Source: Pararge aegeria
Lineage: Eukaryota > Arthropoda > Insecta > Lepidoptera > Nymphalidae
Direction: 5' to 3'
Length of the DNA stretch: 64,000 bases
Assembly: GCF_905163445.1 (NCBI RefSeq)
Contig: NC_053191.1
Span: 16,678,001 to 16,742,000, forward strand
The position numbers and the translations under genes were made by a program. The notes under the pieces were generated by a model. The model searched no databases and was not told the DNA's origin. It saw only the letters and a program-made list of their open reading frames with translations. This document shows, one piece after another, positions 10,923 through 24,600 of this stretch (position 1 is the stretch's first letter; each line of letters starts with the position of its first letter).

Positions 10923-11946
10923 TTTGATTTATTCATTTATTATTTATTTATTCATAATTTTTCATTGCAAAAGCAGTTGTAATGAAAACTCTGTTAGAAC
11001 GAAGCAATTGGGGTAGTAGAGAGGCAGACGTTTAAATAATAAAAAATGATATATTTCATTATTTAAAAAGTATTATTACTTGCTACGCCCAGCGGTGTTA
11101 CTTGCGGTGAACAAGTCGTTTGGTTTCAACGTCGTTATTATGACGTGAAGCAAGGACAATATAATGTGTAAAAATACGAATGTTCCTGTAAACGACACTT
11201 GGAAGTAATTGATGTTTTTCATGAACTAAAAGTAGCCTACGTTACTCCCCGTCCTTTCAACTAACTCGATGCCAAAAAGCATGTCGATTGGTGCCTTAGT
11301 TAAAGCGTAAAGTAAAGACAAAGAAACATATCCACTTTCACATTTATACTATTACTATGGATAGTATGGATTCATTATAATGGCAATAGAAATTAATATT
11401 TTGGGAATATATCAATTATTATTGTCTACCTTTTACGGTTCATGAGATAGTATAGCTTGACAGACGGATGTACGGACGGACGGACACGCATATCGACTGA
11501 CGGAGAAGGACAGCGGAAGTTTATTAAAATCCAGCAAAAAAACTTTAATGCTTCAAATAATATTAAAAATTGAACAATAATAAAACATCAAATTAATTTA
11601 ACTTACCTACATAATAAAATAAAATACACCAACAGCCGATGCTGGTGTCATCCTTCTCATACACTATTATTGCACTTATAACAGAATTATTAATTATAGT
11701 TATTAATAAACTGCATTAATAATAAAACAAATAAGTCCGTAAGCGACACGTCCACTCGCGGTAGAATAAGGGCAATTATTATTTGCGCAGATAAGACTGA
11801 GATAATATAATTTATCGTCACGTGTGTTTGGAAATAAATTAGGCGTATTATTAATTAATAAGGTTTATTAGATATGTAAATAAAGCTATATTAATAATCG
11901 TCATCATTCATTCATCAGCTCAATGAACGAACTGTATTATAGGAAA
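10923..11946. other. Intergenic with Helitron relic
   Basis: About 11210-11350 is a minus-strand relic of a Helitron-type repeat (TCCTTTCAACTAACTC, ACTTTCACATTTATA). The rest is AT-rich with no recognised gene. Confidence 0.4.
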
Positions 11947-12092
11947 CTAGCGCCATCTGTCGGGCTGATTTGTGAATCTAAACCATCCAGGGTGCCACCC
12001 AAACGCATACAAAAAAATTCGTTCAAATCGGTCCAGCCGTTTAGGAGGAGTTCAGTGACATACACACGCACACAAGAAATATATATATAAAG
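11947..12092 (-). mobile_element. Short Helitron-like element
   Basis: On the minus strand it runs from a TATATATTTCTTGTGTGCG start to GGCGCTAGT-type end with CTAG at 11947-11950 and host T. Relatives lie at 57420-57560 and 57925-58075. Confidence 0.6.
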
Positions 12093-12170
12093 ATTTAGGA
12101 ATAGGAAGTTACAGCTTTCGAGCAAGAGTTAGCGACTTAGTATTTGGCGGGCTAGCATTAATATTTATAC

Positions 12171-12270
12171 GCAGTGGGCAGAGACCCTCAGTCTAAGGCG
12201 GTGGGTTCGATTCCCACAACTGGATAATATTTGTGTGATGAACATGAATGTTTTTCAGTGTCTGGGCGAA
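12171..12270 (+). mobile_element. SINE-M head
   Basis: tRNA-derived head with box A region GCAGTGGGCAG and box B GGGTTCGATTCCCAC, followed by GATGAACATGAATGTTTTTCAG. The body is cut off after CAGTGTCTGGGC, where a LINE fragment begins. Confidence 0.7.
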
Positions 12271-12440
12271 GTTTTTCATCAATGCCCTCCCATCTTCCGA
12301 CTTCCCCGATAACTATAATTTGGGTGCCTTTAAATCAAGAGTGAATAGGCATCTTCTAGGCAAGCGCGCTTCATATTAGGCTGCATCATCACTTACCATC
12401 AGGTGTGATCGCAGTCAAGCACTTGTCCATATATTTAAAA
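12268..12440 (+). mobile_element. LINE ORF C-terminal fragment
   Basis: Reads FFINALPS...YNLGAFKSRVNRHLLGKR to a stop at 12377-12379, then a 3' tail ending in poly-A near 12440. The same C-terminal pattern (YNLSTFRARVNRLFL) occurs at 38636-39190, so this is the end of a non-LTR retrotransposon polyprotein. No upstream RT remains. Confidence 0.7.
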
Positions 12441-12559
12441 AAAAAAAATTATCTTAGTACCTACCCATAAAACAAGCTAAGCTTAATTTAGTGCTAGATG
12501 GCGATGTGTGTATTGTCCTATTATAAAAAAAACATACGAATCAAGCTATAGGAACCATT

Positions 12560-12860
12560 GGCTTGGCGCGGAGCGTTTGAGGCGTAGGTGTTTAGCCTCA
12601 TATGCCTGTAATTACACCGGAAACCACGCCCTTCAGACCGACAGGGCGATTACGTATCTCGCGACAGGATTGCGACAGGCGTAAATCTGTCAAACGTCAC
12701 TTTTCCATACAATAAATAAACAAAAGTGACGTTTGACAGCAGTGATTGCAAGATTTACGCCTGTCGCAAACCTGTCGCGAGATACGGAACACAGCATTGC
12801 AACAATGCTGCTTAACGGCAGAAATAAGCATGGCGATAGTACTTCCCCGGACAAGCTCTG
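12560..12860. mobile_element. Repeat block with foldback insertion
   Basis: A repeat that reads AATTACACCGG-AACCACGCCCTTCAGACC ... GAACACAGCATTGC also occurs, without interruption, at about 48490-48545. Here about 135 bp is inserted between those two halves. The insert is a foldback: arms starting CGTATCTCGCGACAGG at 12653 and its complement ending at 12786, with a short AT-rich centre and one 13-bp extra segment in the right arm. Confidence 0.65.
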
Positions 12861-13055
12861 TCACAAAAAGCTTAAATTATTTCATTTGTAGGTTATTTAA
12901 AGATTTTAAACTAAGACTTTCGTGGTTCTTCAACATTTCTTACACATAGTTCAACGTGTACATACCACGATAATATTTTTAGATTTGTCGGTATTTCGAC
13001 ATATCCAAAAATATTATATGTTCATGTGTATTTAAGAAATTCAGTTGATTTAAAT

Positions 13056-13277
13056 TGACGCCCGATTGGCGCACTAGGCAGCGTCCCTGTTTTCAGAGTA
13101 CAAGGATGTTTTTCAGTGTCTGGGTGTTTATCTGTATATTATAAGTATTTATGTGTATAATTCATAAAAATATTCATCAGTCATCTTAGTACCCATAACA
13201 CAAGCTATACTTAGCTTAGCTTACTTTGGGAATAGATGGCGATGTGTGTATTGTCATAGTATATTTATTTATTTATA
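13056..13277 (+). mobile_element. SINE-M copy with internal deletion
   Basis: Has GCCCGATTGGCGCA head and the full 3' body to the TATTTATTTATTTA tail, but box B and the ACTGGAAAATG region are missing. A Helitron relic follows at about 13300-13455. Confidence 0.7.
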
Positions 13278-13739
13278 TTTATTATTTACTGCTTTTTACA
13301 AACTCCTTGGAGAATGTTTGTTTTTCTGGGTTTAAAATTAATATATGTTACTCTCCGTCCTTTCAACTAACTCTGTGCCAAAAATCATGTTGATTAGTTG
13401 CTTAGTTGCGACGTTAAGGAAGGACAAACAAACAAACACACTTTCGCATTTAATTGATTTAATTAATATAAAAACAATTATCTTTATCTTGTTTATCTCG
13501 TTTTAATATTGGGGTCTTCCTCTTGCGCAATACTCTTTATCTAAGTGTGCCAATATGCGCTCGTGACTCGATTTGCCCGGCTGCGAAAGGTCATTAAGGA
13601 TTATTTTTTTCCTGATACAAAGCACCAACTTATGACCTTTTTATCCTTATACCTTTGTACCAACTTTTGTTCAACGCAGTATCACTACTGCGCTGTTGTT
13701 TTAAGTGGTAGGTCTAAGATTCGATTCCCGGAACAGGAC

Positions 13740-14390
13740 AGTTTCATGATCATCATCATTTCAACCAATTGACGTCCACTGCCGGATATAGGTATTTTGT
13801 AGGGAGTTCCAAAATCCACGGTCCTGGGCCGCTTGTTTCCAGGGGCTCGCAGCGACTCGCCTGATGTCATCTGTCCACCTAACGAGGGGCCGACCTACGC
13901 TGCGTTTACCAGTGTGGCGGAGAAGGACAGTCTGGGAATTTATATTTCATTTATGTCTTTATTTTATTTAGCGTTTCCGCGTAGACACAGACTATGGTCG
14001 CCATACCCCAGGTTCGCCATCATCATAACTTCAACCGATTTAAGTTCTACTGGACATAGGTCTTCTAGGGAGTTCCAAAGTACACGGTCCTGGACGCTTG
14101 CCTCCAGCGGCTTCCAGGGACTCACCTGATGTCATCTGTCCACCTCGTTGGGGGCCAACCAACACTTCGTTTACCTGTGCGGGGTCGCCATTCCAGCCCC
14201 AACTTTTGGAACCCCAATGTACATCGGTCTTTCGAGCTATGTGCCCCGCCCATTTCCACTTCAGCTTTGCGACTATGTCGGTAGCTCTGGTTCTTCTACG
14301 GATCTCCTCATTTCTGATTCGATCACGTAGAGATACTCCCAACATAGCTCTCTCCATCGCCGGCTGAGTGACTCGGTGCTTTCTTATGAG
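13740..14390 (-). pseudogene. Two RTE-type LINE ORF tails
   Basis: Two adjacent minus-strand relics, about 13740-13930 and 14015-14390. The longer one reads MERAMLGVSLRDRIRNEEIR then KLKWKWAGHIARKTD, the characteristic C-terminal region of RTE-like LINE reverse transcriptases. It then loses frame where the GRPPARWTDD motif would be expected. Both are broken fragments. Confidence 0.75.
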
Positions 14391-14837
14391 GCACTTACCT
14401 CAGGTTAGCTAGCTGTTATCACTTAACACTAGGTGCGATTGCAGTTAAAGGCAAATTAGTCGTGAAATAATTAAAAAGAAAAAGGTACATATATGGTGAA
14501 GGTATGTATGTCGCTCAACAAAAAAAAATATTTTTTTTTTTATATTTTAATTAAATTTTAATACAAAAATGCGTCGATTTTATAGCACAATTATACCTTT
14601 CTAGGATATAAAAATAACTTATAAATTAAAATAAATAAATAGTTATCTTATCTATTATAATTCTATTATTATTGGTAACGAGGGCTAGTCTTTGGCGTTA
14701 AAATTAAAATATTAAATTAAAATACTGATTTAAAAAATTATTAAGTACCTACACGTATTATAAGCTTTTTTTATAAACTTAATGTATCTTAGGCGTTATC
14801 AATTATTCTACATACAAATTCGATTATAATCTAATAC

Positions 14838-14987
14838 AAATGGTAGACGTGAATGGAAAACCGTCAAATGGGTCAGTTGTGAAAATTGGTGTTCCACAAG
14901 GGTCTTTATTAGGACCTTTTGTATTCCTTAATTATATTAACGACCTTCCTTACCTTGCTTTTTCTAATTTCTCGGTGAATTTTGTTT
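14838..14987 (+). pseudogene. Reverse-transcriptase fragment
   Basis: Reads GVPQGSLLGPFVF then YINDLPYLA before a stop at about 14987. The PQGSxLGPxLF...YINDLP pattern is a conserved RT region of non-LTR elements. Only this short piece remains. The region 14400-14837 before it is AT-rich without features. Confidence 0.75.
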
Positions 14988-15605
14988 AGAAGCCAGTTAA
15001 AAATATTGTTCTTTATTTAACCGGTTAACTAATTTAATATTTTTTTAAGGAACCAAAATAATAATAACGGTAACTACTAAAAAAAATATGATAATCTTGG
15101 CCAGCGGTTTAACGTTCAATTAACCTAAGTAAACCAGTTTATATCGCAATTTTTAAAAAGGTGATGCGCTTATTGTTTGTTAACTGGACACAAACAGGAT
15201 GTTTGGCTGCTTTAATCTATATTTTGTAATTTGGCGGTAACTTCACGTGTCTTCTGCAAATTCCATTGGATTCGAGCAGCAATTACCTGGTTTTTAATTT
15301 TTCGAACCCAGAGGGTAAAACGGGACCCTATTACTGAGACTCCGGTGTGCGTTCGTCTGGCGGTATCTCATAACCGATCATGATTGATGAAATACCGCTT
15401 GACCGAGAGACGGACAGACATCTGAGAAAATTTGTGATGTGAACATCTCAGATGATGTATTTCTGTTGCCGCTATAACAGTAAATATTAAACATGCATGT
15501 TTTTATAGATAATAGTTTTATAGGAATCGCATTTGGCTGGTTTTAATTTAATATGAACTTATTGAAAGAGTTTTGCAAGGGCGTTTCATTGATATATAGA
15601 ACCTA
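14988..15605. other. 3' flank of the protease gene
   Basis: AT-rich and without repeats that I recognise. On the minus strand, an ATTAAA at 15542-15547, about 60 bases after the stop codon, is the nearest candidate polyadenylation signal; no canonical AATAAA is closer. Confidence 0.4.
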
Positions 15606-18600
15606 TTAGAATATCCTTTGACCCAACGAAGCGGCAGTGCTTTTAATCCAGTCTACATAAGAAACTACCCTAGTGTAAACACCCGGCCGCGCTCGTCTCG
15701 CACAGCCGGATCCCCACGACACCACGCCGTGTAGCTGCCATCTGCTTGTACCGTAGCAGGCGAGGGGCCCTCCCGAGTCTCCCTTACAGGCGTCTACACC
15801 TCCGGAAAGAATACCTGGAAAACACAGGGGAAATTAAGAGACAGTTACGTCACATTTACAACACCGAACTCAATTCAAGGGCGTTGCAAACTAAAATTAG
15901 ACTCCTTATTTACATATTACTCATTTTACAAACAACATATATTTTTTTTCTAAAACAATTAAGTTTATACCAGGGAAAAATATGTAATAGTCACGACAAT
16001 ATTTACTGGGAAGAAAAAATTTCAAAGTTACCTCTAATGCGCATTAAGGTTTTCTTAACAAATTATTAGATATTTTAGTTTTAATATAAAAACAAATACA
16101 ACTTTTTATGCAGGTATTTAATTAAATTATTAAAACAATTATATATTAATGATAAAAATTGCAAAAAAAGTGGAAAGGTGCAAAGTGCAAAGAGTTGCAC
16201 GTTGCATTTTAAGTACAGTTTTAGTTTGCAACGTTCTGAAATCATCGTCACGCTCTTAAGAAGCTAGCTTTGTGATTGCCATTGATCTGTCTTTGCTCAA
16301 TACACTCATTTCCTAATTTTGGGTGGTAATATGTACCTAAATCTTTGCCAAGAGGACTGCACCGATCATGAATTCATAACAATGCACTATTCAATTCTTT
16401 TCATTAATCTCTTGTAGCCAAGTTGTAGCCAACGTTACTTTTGTAAAAAAATATACTTTTAAAAACGCAATCAATCAGTAGCCCATAACTATCTACTGTT
16501 GGACTAAAGGCATCTCCCAACGGAAGTGTTTGCTCATAATGTCCTCGCTACGTTACTCTTGTAAATAAATATACTCTTTCAATTAAATGCGCAATCAATC
16601 AGTGGCCCATAACTCTCCACTGTTGGACTAAAGGACTCTCCCAAAGGGAGTGTTTGCTCATAATGTTCTCGCTACGTTACTCTTGTAAATAAATGTACAA
16701 TTAAATAAGCAAACAATCAGTAGCCCATAACTGTTCACTGTTGGACTAAAGGCCTCTCCCAACGGGAGTGTTTGCTCATAATGTCCTCGCTGGGCAGACA
16801 GTTTGGATCGCAGTAAAAGGCGACAGTTGAGGATGCTGACCGTTATCCGTTATTTAAATGAATGAAAAAAATTAAATGATATTGCACTCACCAGCACACA
16901 ACATAGAGTCCAATATAGTCTGCTGGCATCCACCTAGCACCTTTTCCTTCCTACACGTGGTCTGGTCCAACACTGGTACCGCTGCTGCTCTTAGCACAGG
17001 CGCGAAGTTATCGGTTCCTTCTGTATACATTATAGGCATATTATTGTGATTTTATATTTCTAATAATGATCTGAGTGAGGAATTGAACTCGGGACCTTGT
17101 TTTCTGTAGTCGAACATGCTAACCACTAGATCAACGAGACAGTTCGATGACACTATCCCCAGCGAGAAACCACAATTCCCAAAGAACACGTCACGCCAAC
17201 TGCGGGACACAGGCGTGCTGCCATAGAAGCATAGACCACTGGTTATGCAACACAGGTAGTCAGTTACGATATTCTACCCTTTGACATCTTGGGGATGTCT
17301 CTTAAAAAGCTCAAAGTTTTATATTGAACGTTGTGGTTTCTCATGTGATGTACGCATCATAAGTTGTACCGTGGTCATTATTTGTTTTAACATTCTGTGA
17401 GGTGAATAATAATAATAAATATACTACGACAATACACACATCGCCACCTAGCCCTAAAGTAAGCGTAGCTTGTGTTATGGGTACTAAGACGACTGATGAA
17501 TATTTTTATGAATAATATAAATAAATACTTAGAATATACATATAAACACCCAGACACTGAAAAACATTCATGCTCATCACACAAAAATTTTTCAGTAGTG
17601 GGAATCGAACCCACGGCTTGGACTCAGAAAGCAGGGTCGCTGCAAACTGCGCCAATCGGCCGTCTGCGATTTAATACTCTTAGTTTTATTTCGTTAAGAG
17701 CTAAATTATGGTAGCGTATATTAAACCCAAAATGGGTTTAATATAACTACGTAATTACCTAATTGGTTTCTACGCGACATCAACGGAACGGTAAATCGCT
17801 TGGCGGGACGGCCAGAGCCTCCCACCAGATCAGACCAGAGAAAATTCAGAAATTATAAATTCTCATAATGCCCCTGCACGGGGTCGAACCCGGGGCCCCA
17901 ACTTAAAACCACGCGCTCACCGCTGCGCCAGGCACGTTACTAAAATGCTCATTGTTGATTTATCCATATTTTCATGTATTACAACTACACAGTATAAAAA
18001 CATCAGCAAGTTCTGGTACCTGCCTGGTACCCCCAGCCGCTGACCGCACACCACCTTCCAGTGGTGTCGGCCTTGTCCGGCAGACAGATGGGGCGGACGT
18101 GCGAGTTGAACTGAACTCCGGAGCGGGAAACCAGGACAACTGCTATGTCGTTGCTGTGGGGACCATCTGCAATAAATCATACATTCATTCATACAAATAT
18201 AGGTATGTATTATATTAAATTTATTGTTTATAAATATTCTATTATATATATTTTATTTTTAATTTTTATGAAGTATGTATATTTTTGTAATTTATATTAT
18301 GTTTATCATTCAGGTATTACTTTGTGTACACCCTAACCCTTCTTCACAACTTCATGTATTCAATTATATTTCGTAGGTTGCCTGGTAGAGATCGCTTTTA
18401 AGCGATAAGGCCGCCTATTGCACTTTTTCTCCTTTTTTTTCTAATGATTGTTTTTTTTATTTTTTATTTGATGTACAATAAAGTGTATTTTCATTTCATT
18501 TCATTTTCATTTCAAACCCATTACCGGCTCACTGCAGGGCACGGGTCTCCTTCCACAACGAGAAGGCTTTAAGACTTTAGGCCGTAGTCCACCACGCTGG

Positions 18601-21600
18601 CCCAGTGTGGTTTGGGTAAACTCCACAACTTTTTTATTTATTTTTAATATCTTTATACTCTTTATTTTTACACCACATCATTCAGAAATACAAAAAAAAT
18701 AACAAACAGTTAAACAATGTAGTAGGATACAAAAGGCAGCCTTATCGTTAAGTAGCTATCTCTGCCTTGGGATTAGGAAAACTAAAAAGAAAAACGAAAA
18801 AGTGGGGTACACTGTTTATAACATAGGTATACATACGAATGACTACATACTAATACATAAATTAAATAGTTCAAACAAACTAAAAAACACGCTTGGTATA
18901 AAAAACTAAACTAATTTCTTTATTTTAGTTTATTCATAATAGCGATTTTTTTTAGTTTTTCTTGATCTATTATTTTTATTACAGCAAAATTAATCGGTAA
19001 CCCATCCACCATGAAAGAGATAAAATATAGATAATTTTTTTTTTTTATTCAGTGGGCCCGTCTCTCGAAATGCAAGTTCTAATTATTATTTAAAACAGGC
19101 CATTAAAAAGTAACAGCTAATGCCCTCTACCATCTAGTAGCTTAATGTTGTCTGTGGAATTTGTTAGGTACGCGAACGCCATAGGTTTTTTACATTTGGG
19201 TCTAGATGGCGCTGTAGTAATTAGTAAAAAATCTTATTTTTTATAGTGAAAATTGGAATAATCTTTTCAGATTAGTCTATTGTCATCGGTCCTCGATATG
19301 TCTACAAAGGTTGAAAGAAATCGGACCGTTTAAAGTGGGTCAAAATCGCGCCCAAAGAAGTCGGTTACAAACATACATACAAGTGAAGCTAATATAAAGC
19401 GTGTAATAAACCAGACTACACAAATACCACAATACTGGTGATAAATATACTAATACATACGTTAACATACTTAAATATGATTTAGAGTAGATAAATGAAT
19501 AATAGTCGTCGCTTTTGAGAACATTACGAAGAACTCTCAGGCATGCAGGTATCCTCACGATGTTTTCTTTCACCGTTGAAGGAAGTCATGTTCAAATTCT
19601 TTAAAACGCACATAACTTAGAAAAGTTAGCGGCCCTTCGAAGGTGAAGTCGACCTATATACTAGGCTTAATAAAATTAGTAATCCGTTCAAGGAACTTGA
19701 ATACAATTTCACAATAAACAAGCAGTTGGCATCTCGGAGTTGTCTCCTGAAAACGTTGTATTGAAAGTAATTTTATAGAAAAGTTGTAATAGTAACGGAA
19801 TACGTAAAGGATAACAAAGCTTGCGTTTCTAATATTGCTCTTACCAGGTTGCTTTACATATAATTATAAATGACAATTTGAGATGGTAATAACAAAAAGA
19901 AAACCCGGCTAAGTTTATTGTGGACTTGTTCTTAAACCTGGACACGTGTGGAACGTATTATCTCACAACTATAAACACGTATTTTTATGTTATGTACGCA
20001 TCAATAGTACCATCCTTGATCCTAGACCTATATGTGATTTAAAATTGTCTTTGATTTTATAATTTGGCGCAGTGAAATAATCATTTCTCTTCAGTTGGTT
20101 AGTTTTCCGATAGAATTAGACTTACTACTTCCCGACAGCCTAGGCTAGACATTAAAAAGTAATTTTTTCGTTTTTATCTATATAAACTAGCCCAATGCGA
20201 TAGTAAGATAGGTGTGATAATACCAAAACTAATACGTATGTTCATTTATAGTTAAAACGTTAGATTATGACGACCTCTCTGGTGAGCGGTGAGCGCTGAG
20301 GTTTTAAGTTGGAGCTCGCGGAATCGATTCCCAGGCATTCGGCAGGAGCCATTTGGGAATTTATAATTTCTAACTTTTTCTTCTGGTCCACCACTGCCGA
20401 CAAAGACGTGCCACTAAGCCATTTCCCGTTACGGACGTCGCGTTTAAAGGTTTATTATAACTGCCATACTCCCTAATAGGTTAGCCCGCTACCGTATTAA
20501 ACTGCAACATCACTTATCGACAAGTTTCAATTCAAGGGCTAAATTTCTTGTTTGGTCTTAGGGTATTTCTTTTTAGTTTTCCTAATCCTAAGGTTGCCGT
20601 GCAGAGGTAAACTTAGCGATAAGGCCACCTTTTGTATCCTACTAAATTCTTGAATTGTATGTGCCTTTATGTGTACAAATAAAGAGTATAAATAAATAAA
20701 TAAATAAAGTAAATATACTACGACAATACACACATCGCCATCTAGCCCCAAAGTAAGCGTAGCTTGTGTTATGGGTACTAAGATGACTGATGAATATATT
20801 TATGAATATTATATACATAAATACGTATAATATGCAAATAAACACCCAGACACTGAAAAACATTCATGTTCTTCACACAAACATCTCCAGTTGTGGGAAT
20901 CGAACCCACGGCCTTGGACGCAGAAAGCAGGGTCGCTGCCCACAACGCAAACTGGCTGTAATTTTGTAGAGGAAAAAAAAATTAACGTATGATTCCTCAC
21001 TTTTCCTGAACTCCGGGTGTGGCACCACCTTCTCAGCGAGGAACCTGTTTTCGTGCTTATCCTGCAGTTTAAGCCGATGCTCTCCAACCAGCAGTCTCAT
21101 GTGCTCAAGTTGCAATGGTTCCTGGAATCACAATAAACTAAAACTCAATTTTTAAGTGAAAACTTTTTTAGGCGCCCGTTTTCGTGAAGACGCGAAGCTG
21201 ACACTGTTTAGGGCATACTGACAATGCCTCTATACGTGTCGGCTGTGGTTTAACTACAATAAAAATGCACGTAGCAGTATCAGAGTGCAGTATAATAACG
21301 CATACCGAATTCTGATGAAACTGCCTAAATTCTGCAGTGCGTCGAACATGTTTGTCGATGCCAGAATACCAGACTATTTCGCGCTTATTAGATCGAGTTG
21401 CAGTTGCAGCCTTCTGGTTCCGTATACGTAATTCCAAGAACGGAATCCTTGGTGTATGCTCCGAGTACCCGGAGAATATTGTAAAGAGCTGGCTTGCCGT
21501 GCATCGCGACGGAAACCGTAAATAGTAGGTTATACGGGTACGAACCCTCTTTTGGGGTAATTTATTATGTTTTAGCTGTATTTTTTTTAATGTTTGGATT

Positions 21601-24600
21601 TAATTTATTATTTTTTAGATCTTTTAAAATACTATGCTACTTTTTTTACTTTATTTACGTGTATATTGACATGGGTTTTAATTGAATTAAACAATTATTA
21701 TTATTATTTTCACTAAACATAAATCGAATTCCTAATGATTTAGGCGATGTCTATAGAAAAATAACATTTCACCAACTCTTAGGTGATAAATATTGGTGAT
21801 TCCTAGGCGTACATGAGACGCCTAGTAATCTCCTTCGATAAGGCATTATTTAGGCATTGCCTTGTTTACTTACGGAAAACGGGTATAAGATGTTTATTTT
21901 AATGACAAGGTTTGTTGAAAGCAAGCCGTACTGCATTCATTTCACACAAGATAGAACAACGATTGTTAAATTGTAAAATGATGTTCGAAAAGAACAACTG
22001 CTGAGTTTCTTGCCGGCTTCTAGAGTCACTACAAGCAGACATATTTGAAGTTTCAAAAGTGCTTATATTAGGCCTATCTGAAATAAATGAATTTTGATTT
22101 TGTTTTTTTTAATCTGTGGCATACCTTATCAAAACAGTGTGCCGCTGAAAGTACCAGGCGCTCAGCAATAACTGCGCCCCCACAGTGATGTTCGAATGTC
22201 AATTTATCCGCGTTCAGCATTTGAATCTCGACCTGAAAATTAGTCAAACGGGGTTGAAGGGGTGATAGCCCAGTGGTTAAGACTTCGAATTCACTTTTGG
22301 GTAGCCGAGTTTGAATCACAGCACGCACGTCTAACGTTTGCACGCCTCATAAGCGAAGCGTTGAGGTGGGTATTACTGTCAGTTTCCGCACACCGAGTGA
22401 TTCTCCAACTTAAAACTTTTTTTATTCTTTATTGCTTTTATAAGGGAATATAAATAGACAAATGTTAAGAAATTACATTATTTTTTATTATTTAAAGAAA
22501 TTAAAAAAATGTTTAAAAAAGTTCTGTCTTGGACGTCTGTGTGTCTGAATGTGCGGATCCCGTATCTTGTGGTCACGATAACGAGCGAAATACTTCACTT
22601 ATGGAGTTTTTTTTGTAGGCTTCAGTATTTTGAGGAATAGAAGCCTATTACTTTTCACGGTATAATTAGATGTAGTTTAATTATTATTTACAAATAATCT
22701 CAATTTTATTGTAATGAATGAGTTTATGAGGCGTGCACTTTTGGATTCTCCAACTATTTTAAGTTATGTACGTTTTAAATAATAAAAATGTCACTTGCGC
22801 TGAAGGAAACATCGTTAGGAAACCTGCATAAAATAGCTAAGGGAATTTTGGTCGTAATTTCATACATGACTTTCTATATTTATGGTAGTATTTTGAAATC
22901 ATTCTTCCATTTCGTAATTTAATAACAATTTGTTTTATGCTCAGTGTTAAATCTATAATTATTTTATTTTATTTATTTATTTATACTCTTTCAAATCAAT
23001 CTCTTCCCATATTTAAATGTCGTCTTAAAGACTACTAACTGTCTTTGAGTGAAGTAATTTGAACAAATATCGTAATTAATATGTATTATTTGTATTTTCT
23101 TTTTTCATTATTTAATTATATATGTATTTATATTATATTTATATATACATATGTATTTATATATTTATTTATTTTATATGTATGTCTATTTATTGCCGAA
23201 TATATATGTTATATGCAGCTTTTCCTTCTGCCAGAGGTTGCCTGTAAGAGATTGCTTGCAGCAATAAGGCCGCATTTGCATGCCTACAATTCTTGTTGTT
23301 GTTTATTCTATATTTTATGTATATTCTGATGTTTGTGTGCAATAAAGTATTTCTTCTTCTTCTTCTTCTCTTTATTTGTACACCACTCAGAAAAACGAGA
23401 CAAAAAAGAACAAACACATGAAGAATGAAGCAGGATACAAAAGGCGGCCTTATCGCTAAGTAGCGATCTCTGCCAGGCAACCTTAGGATTAGGAAAACTA
23501 AAAAGAACCTCTAATGTTCCAAATGTTTACCATAAAATGGGGAAAATGGGAAAAGTTTCTGATCTAGCAACATTTCGCGGATGTGAAGTTTAGCTTGCGC
23601 GGGCTGTTTTTGCTGATTTTGGATGCAATGATAACTGAATGAGGATTATGTATGTTCTTAATTCTGTGAGTTAAGCATATCGAGGACACTAATTGAGATA
23701 TTGTCTTCTAAATACGTTTCGAAAAAGTTTTTTTTTTTGTTTTAACAAGTCCGGCCAAGCGCGAGTAGATTACGATTTTTAAAATAGTTTGATTTACGAG
23801 TATAAGTGAAAGCCATATCATGAACATTCGGTTTATTTGTTGCCTTGTTTAGATGAATAAAATGCCCCGTGATGCATTCATCTTTTATTAGTCTAATAAG
23901 CGACGCCTTCCATCACTTGTATTTAAATATATATATATATATATATTATATATATAACACATCGCCACCTACCCCATGACTAATGGATATTTTTATGAAA
24001 TTATGAATAATAATATACTTAATATACTTATAATATATAAATAAACACAGATATATTTGTCGACCTCTCTGGCGCAGCGGCGAGAACTTAGGTTTTAAGT
24101 TGGAGGTCCTAGTTTCGAATCCCTATATAATAGTTTTGCAATTTTTCAATTTCTGAATTTTCTCTGGTATAGTCTGGTCTGAGGCTTCGACTGTGGCCAG
24201 ACACCACCCTACCGAAAAAGACGTGCCGCTAAGCGATTTGGCGTTCCAATACGATATCGCATTATGGAGTTAGCCCGCTACCATCGTAGACTGCATCATC
24301 ACTTACCACCAGATAATACTTGAGATTGCAGTCAATGGCTAACTTATAGTGGAATAGAAAAAGAAAGAAATAAACATGTAAATGAAACCAGAGATAATAC
24401 TTCACAGGCTTTAGAGGTAAATTATAAAGATTGTATAAGACTTATCTGTGAAACCGAAAACCTAATAGTTTTTGAGTAAACCACTTATAGTTTTTACTGA
24501 AAGAAATCAGATGCAAAATTAAAATCATGTGCCTCCTGTCACTTTATTAGATACTCGTCGCGTAGCGTAGGTACTATGCGCGTGTCGGTCTTTTATCTTC

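Noticed and set aside
14040..14357. 105-residue minus-strand frame with good codon pattern
   Set aside because: Matches the C-terminal region of RTE-like LINE ORFs and then goes out of frame; a retrotransposon relic, not a host gene.
17077..17150. Possible functional tRNA gene on the minus strand
   Set aside because: Box A and box B words are present, but the acceptor-stem pairing is poor and similar heads belong to SINEs here.
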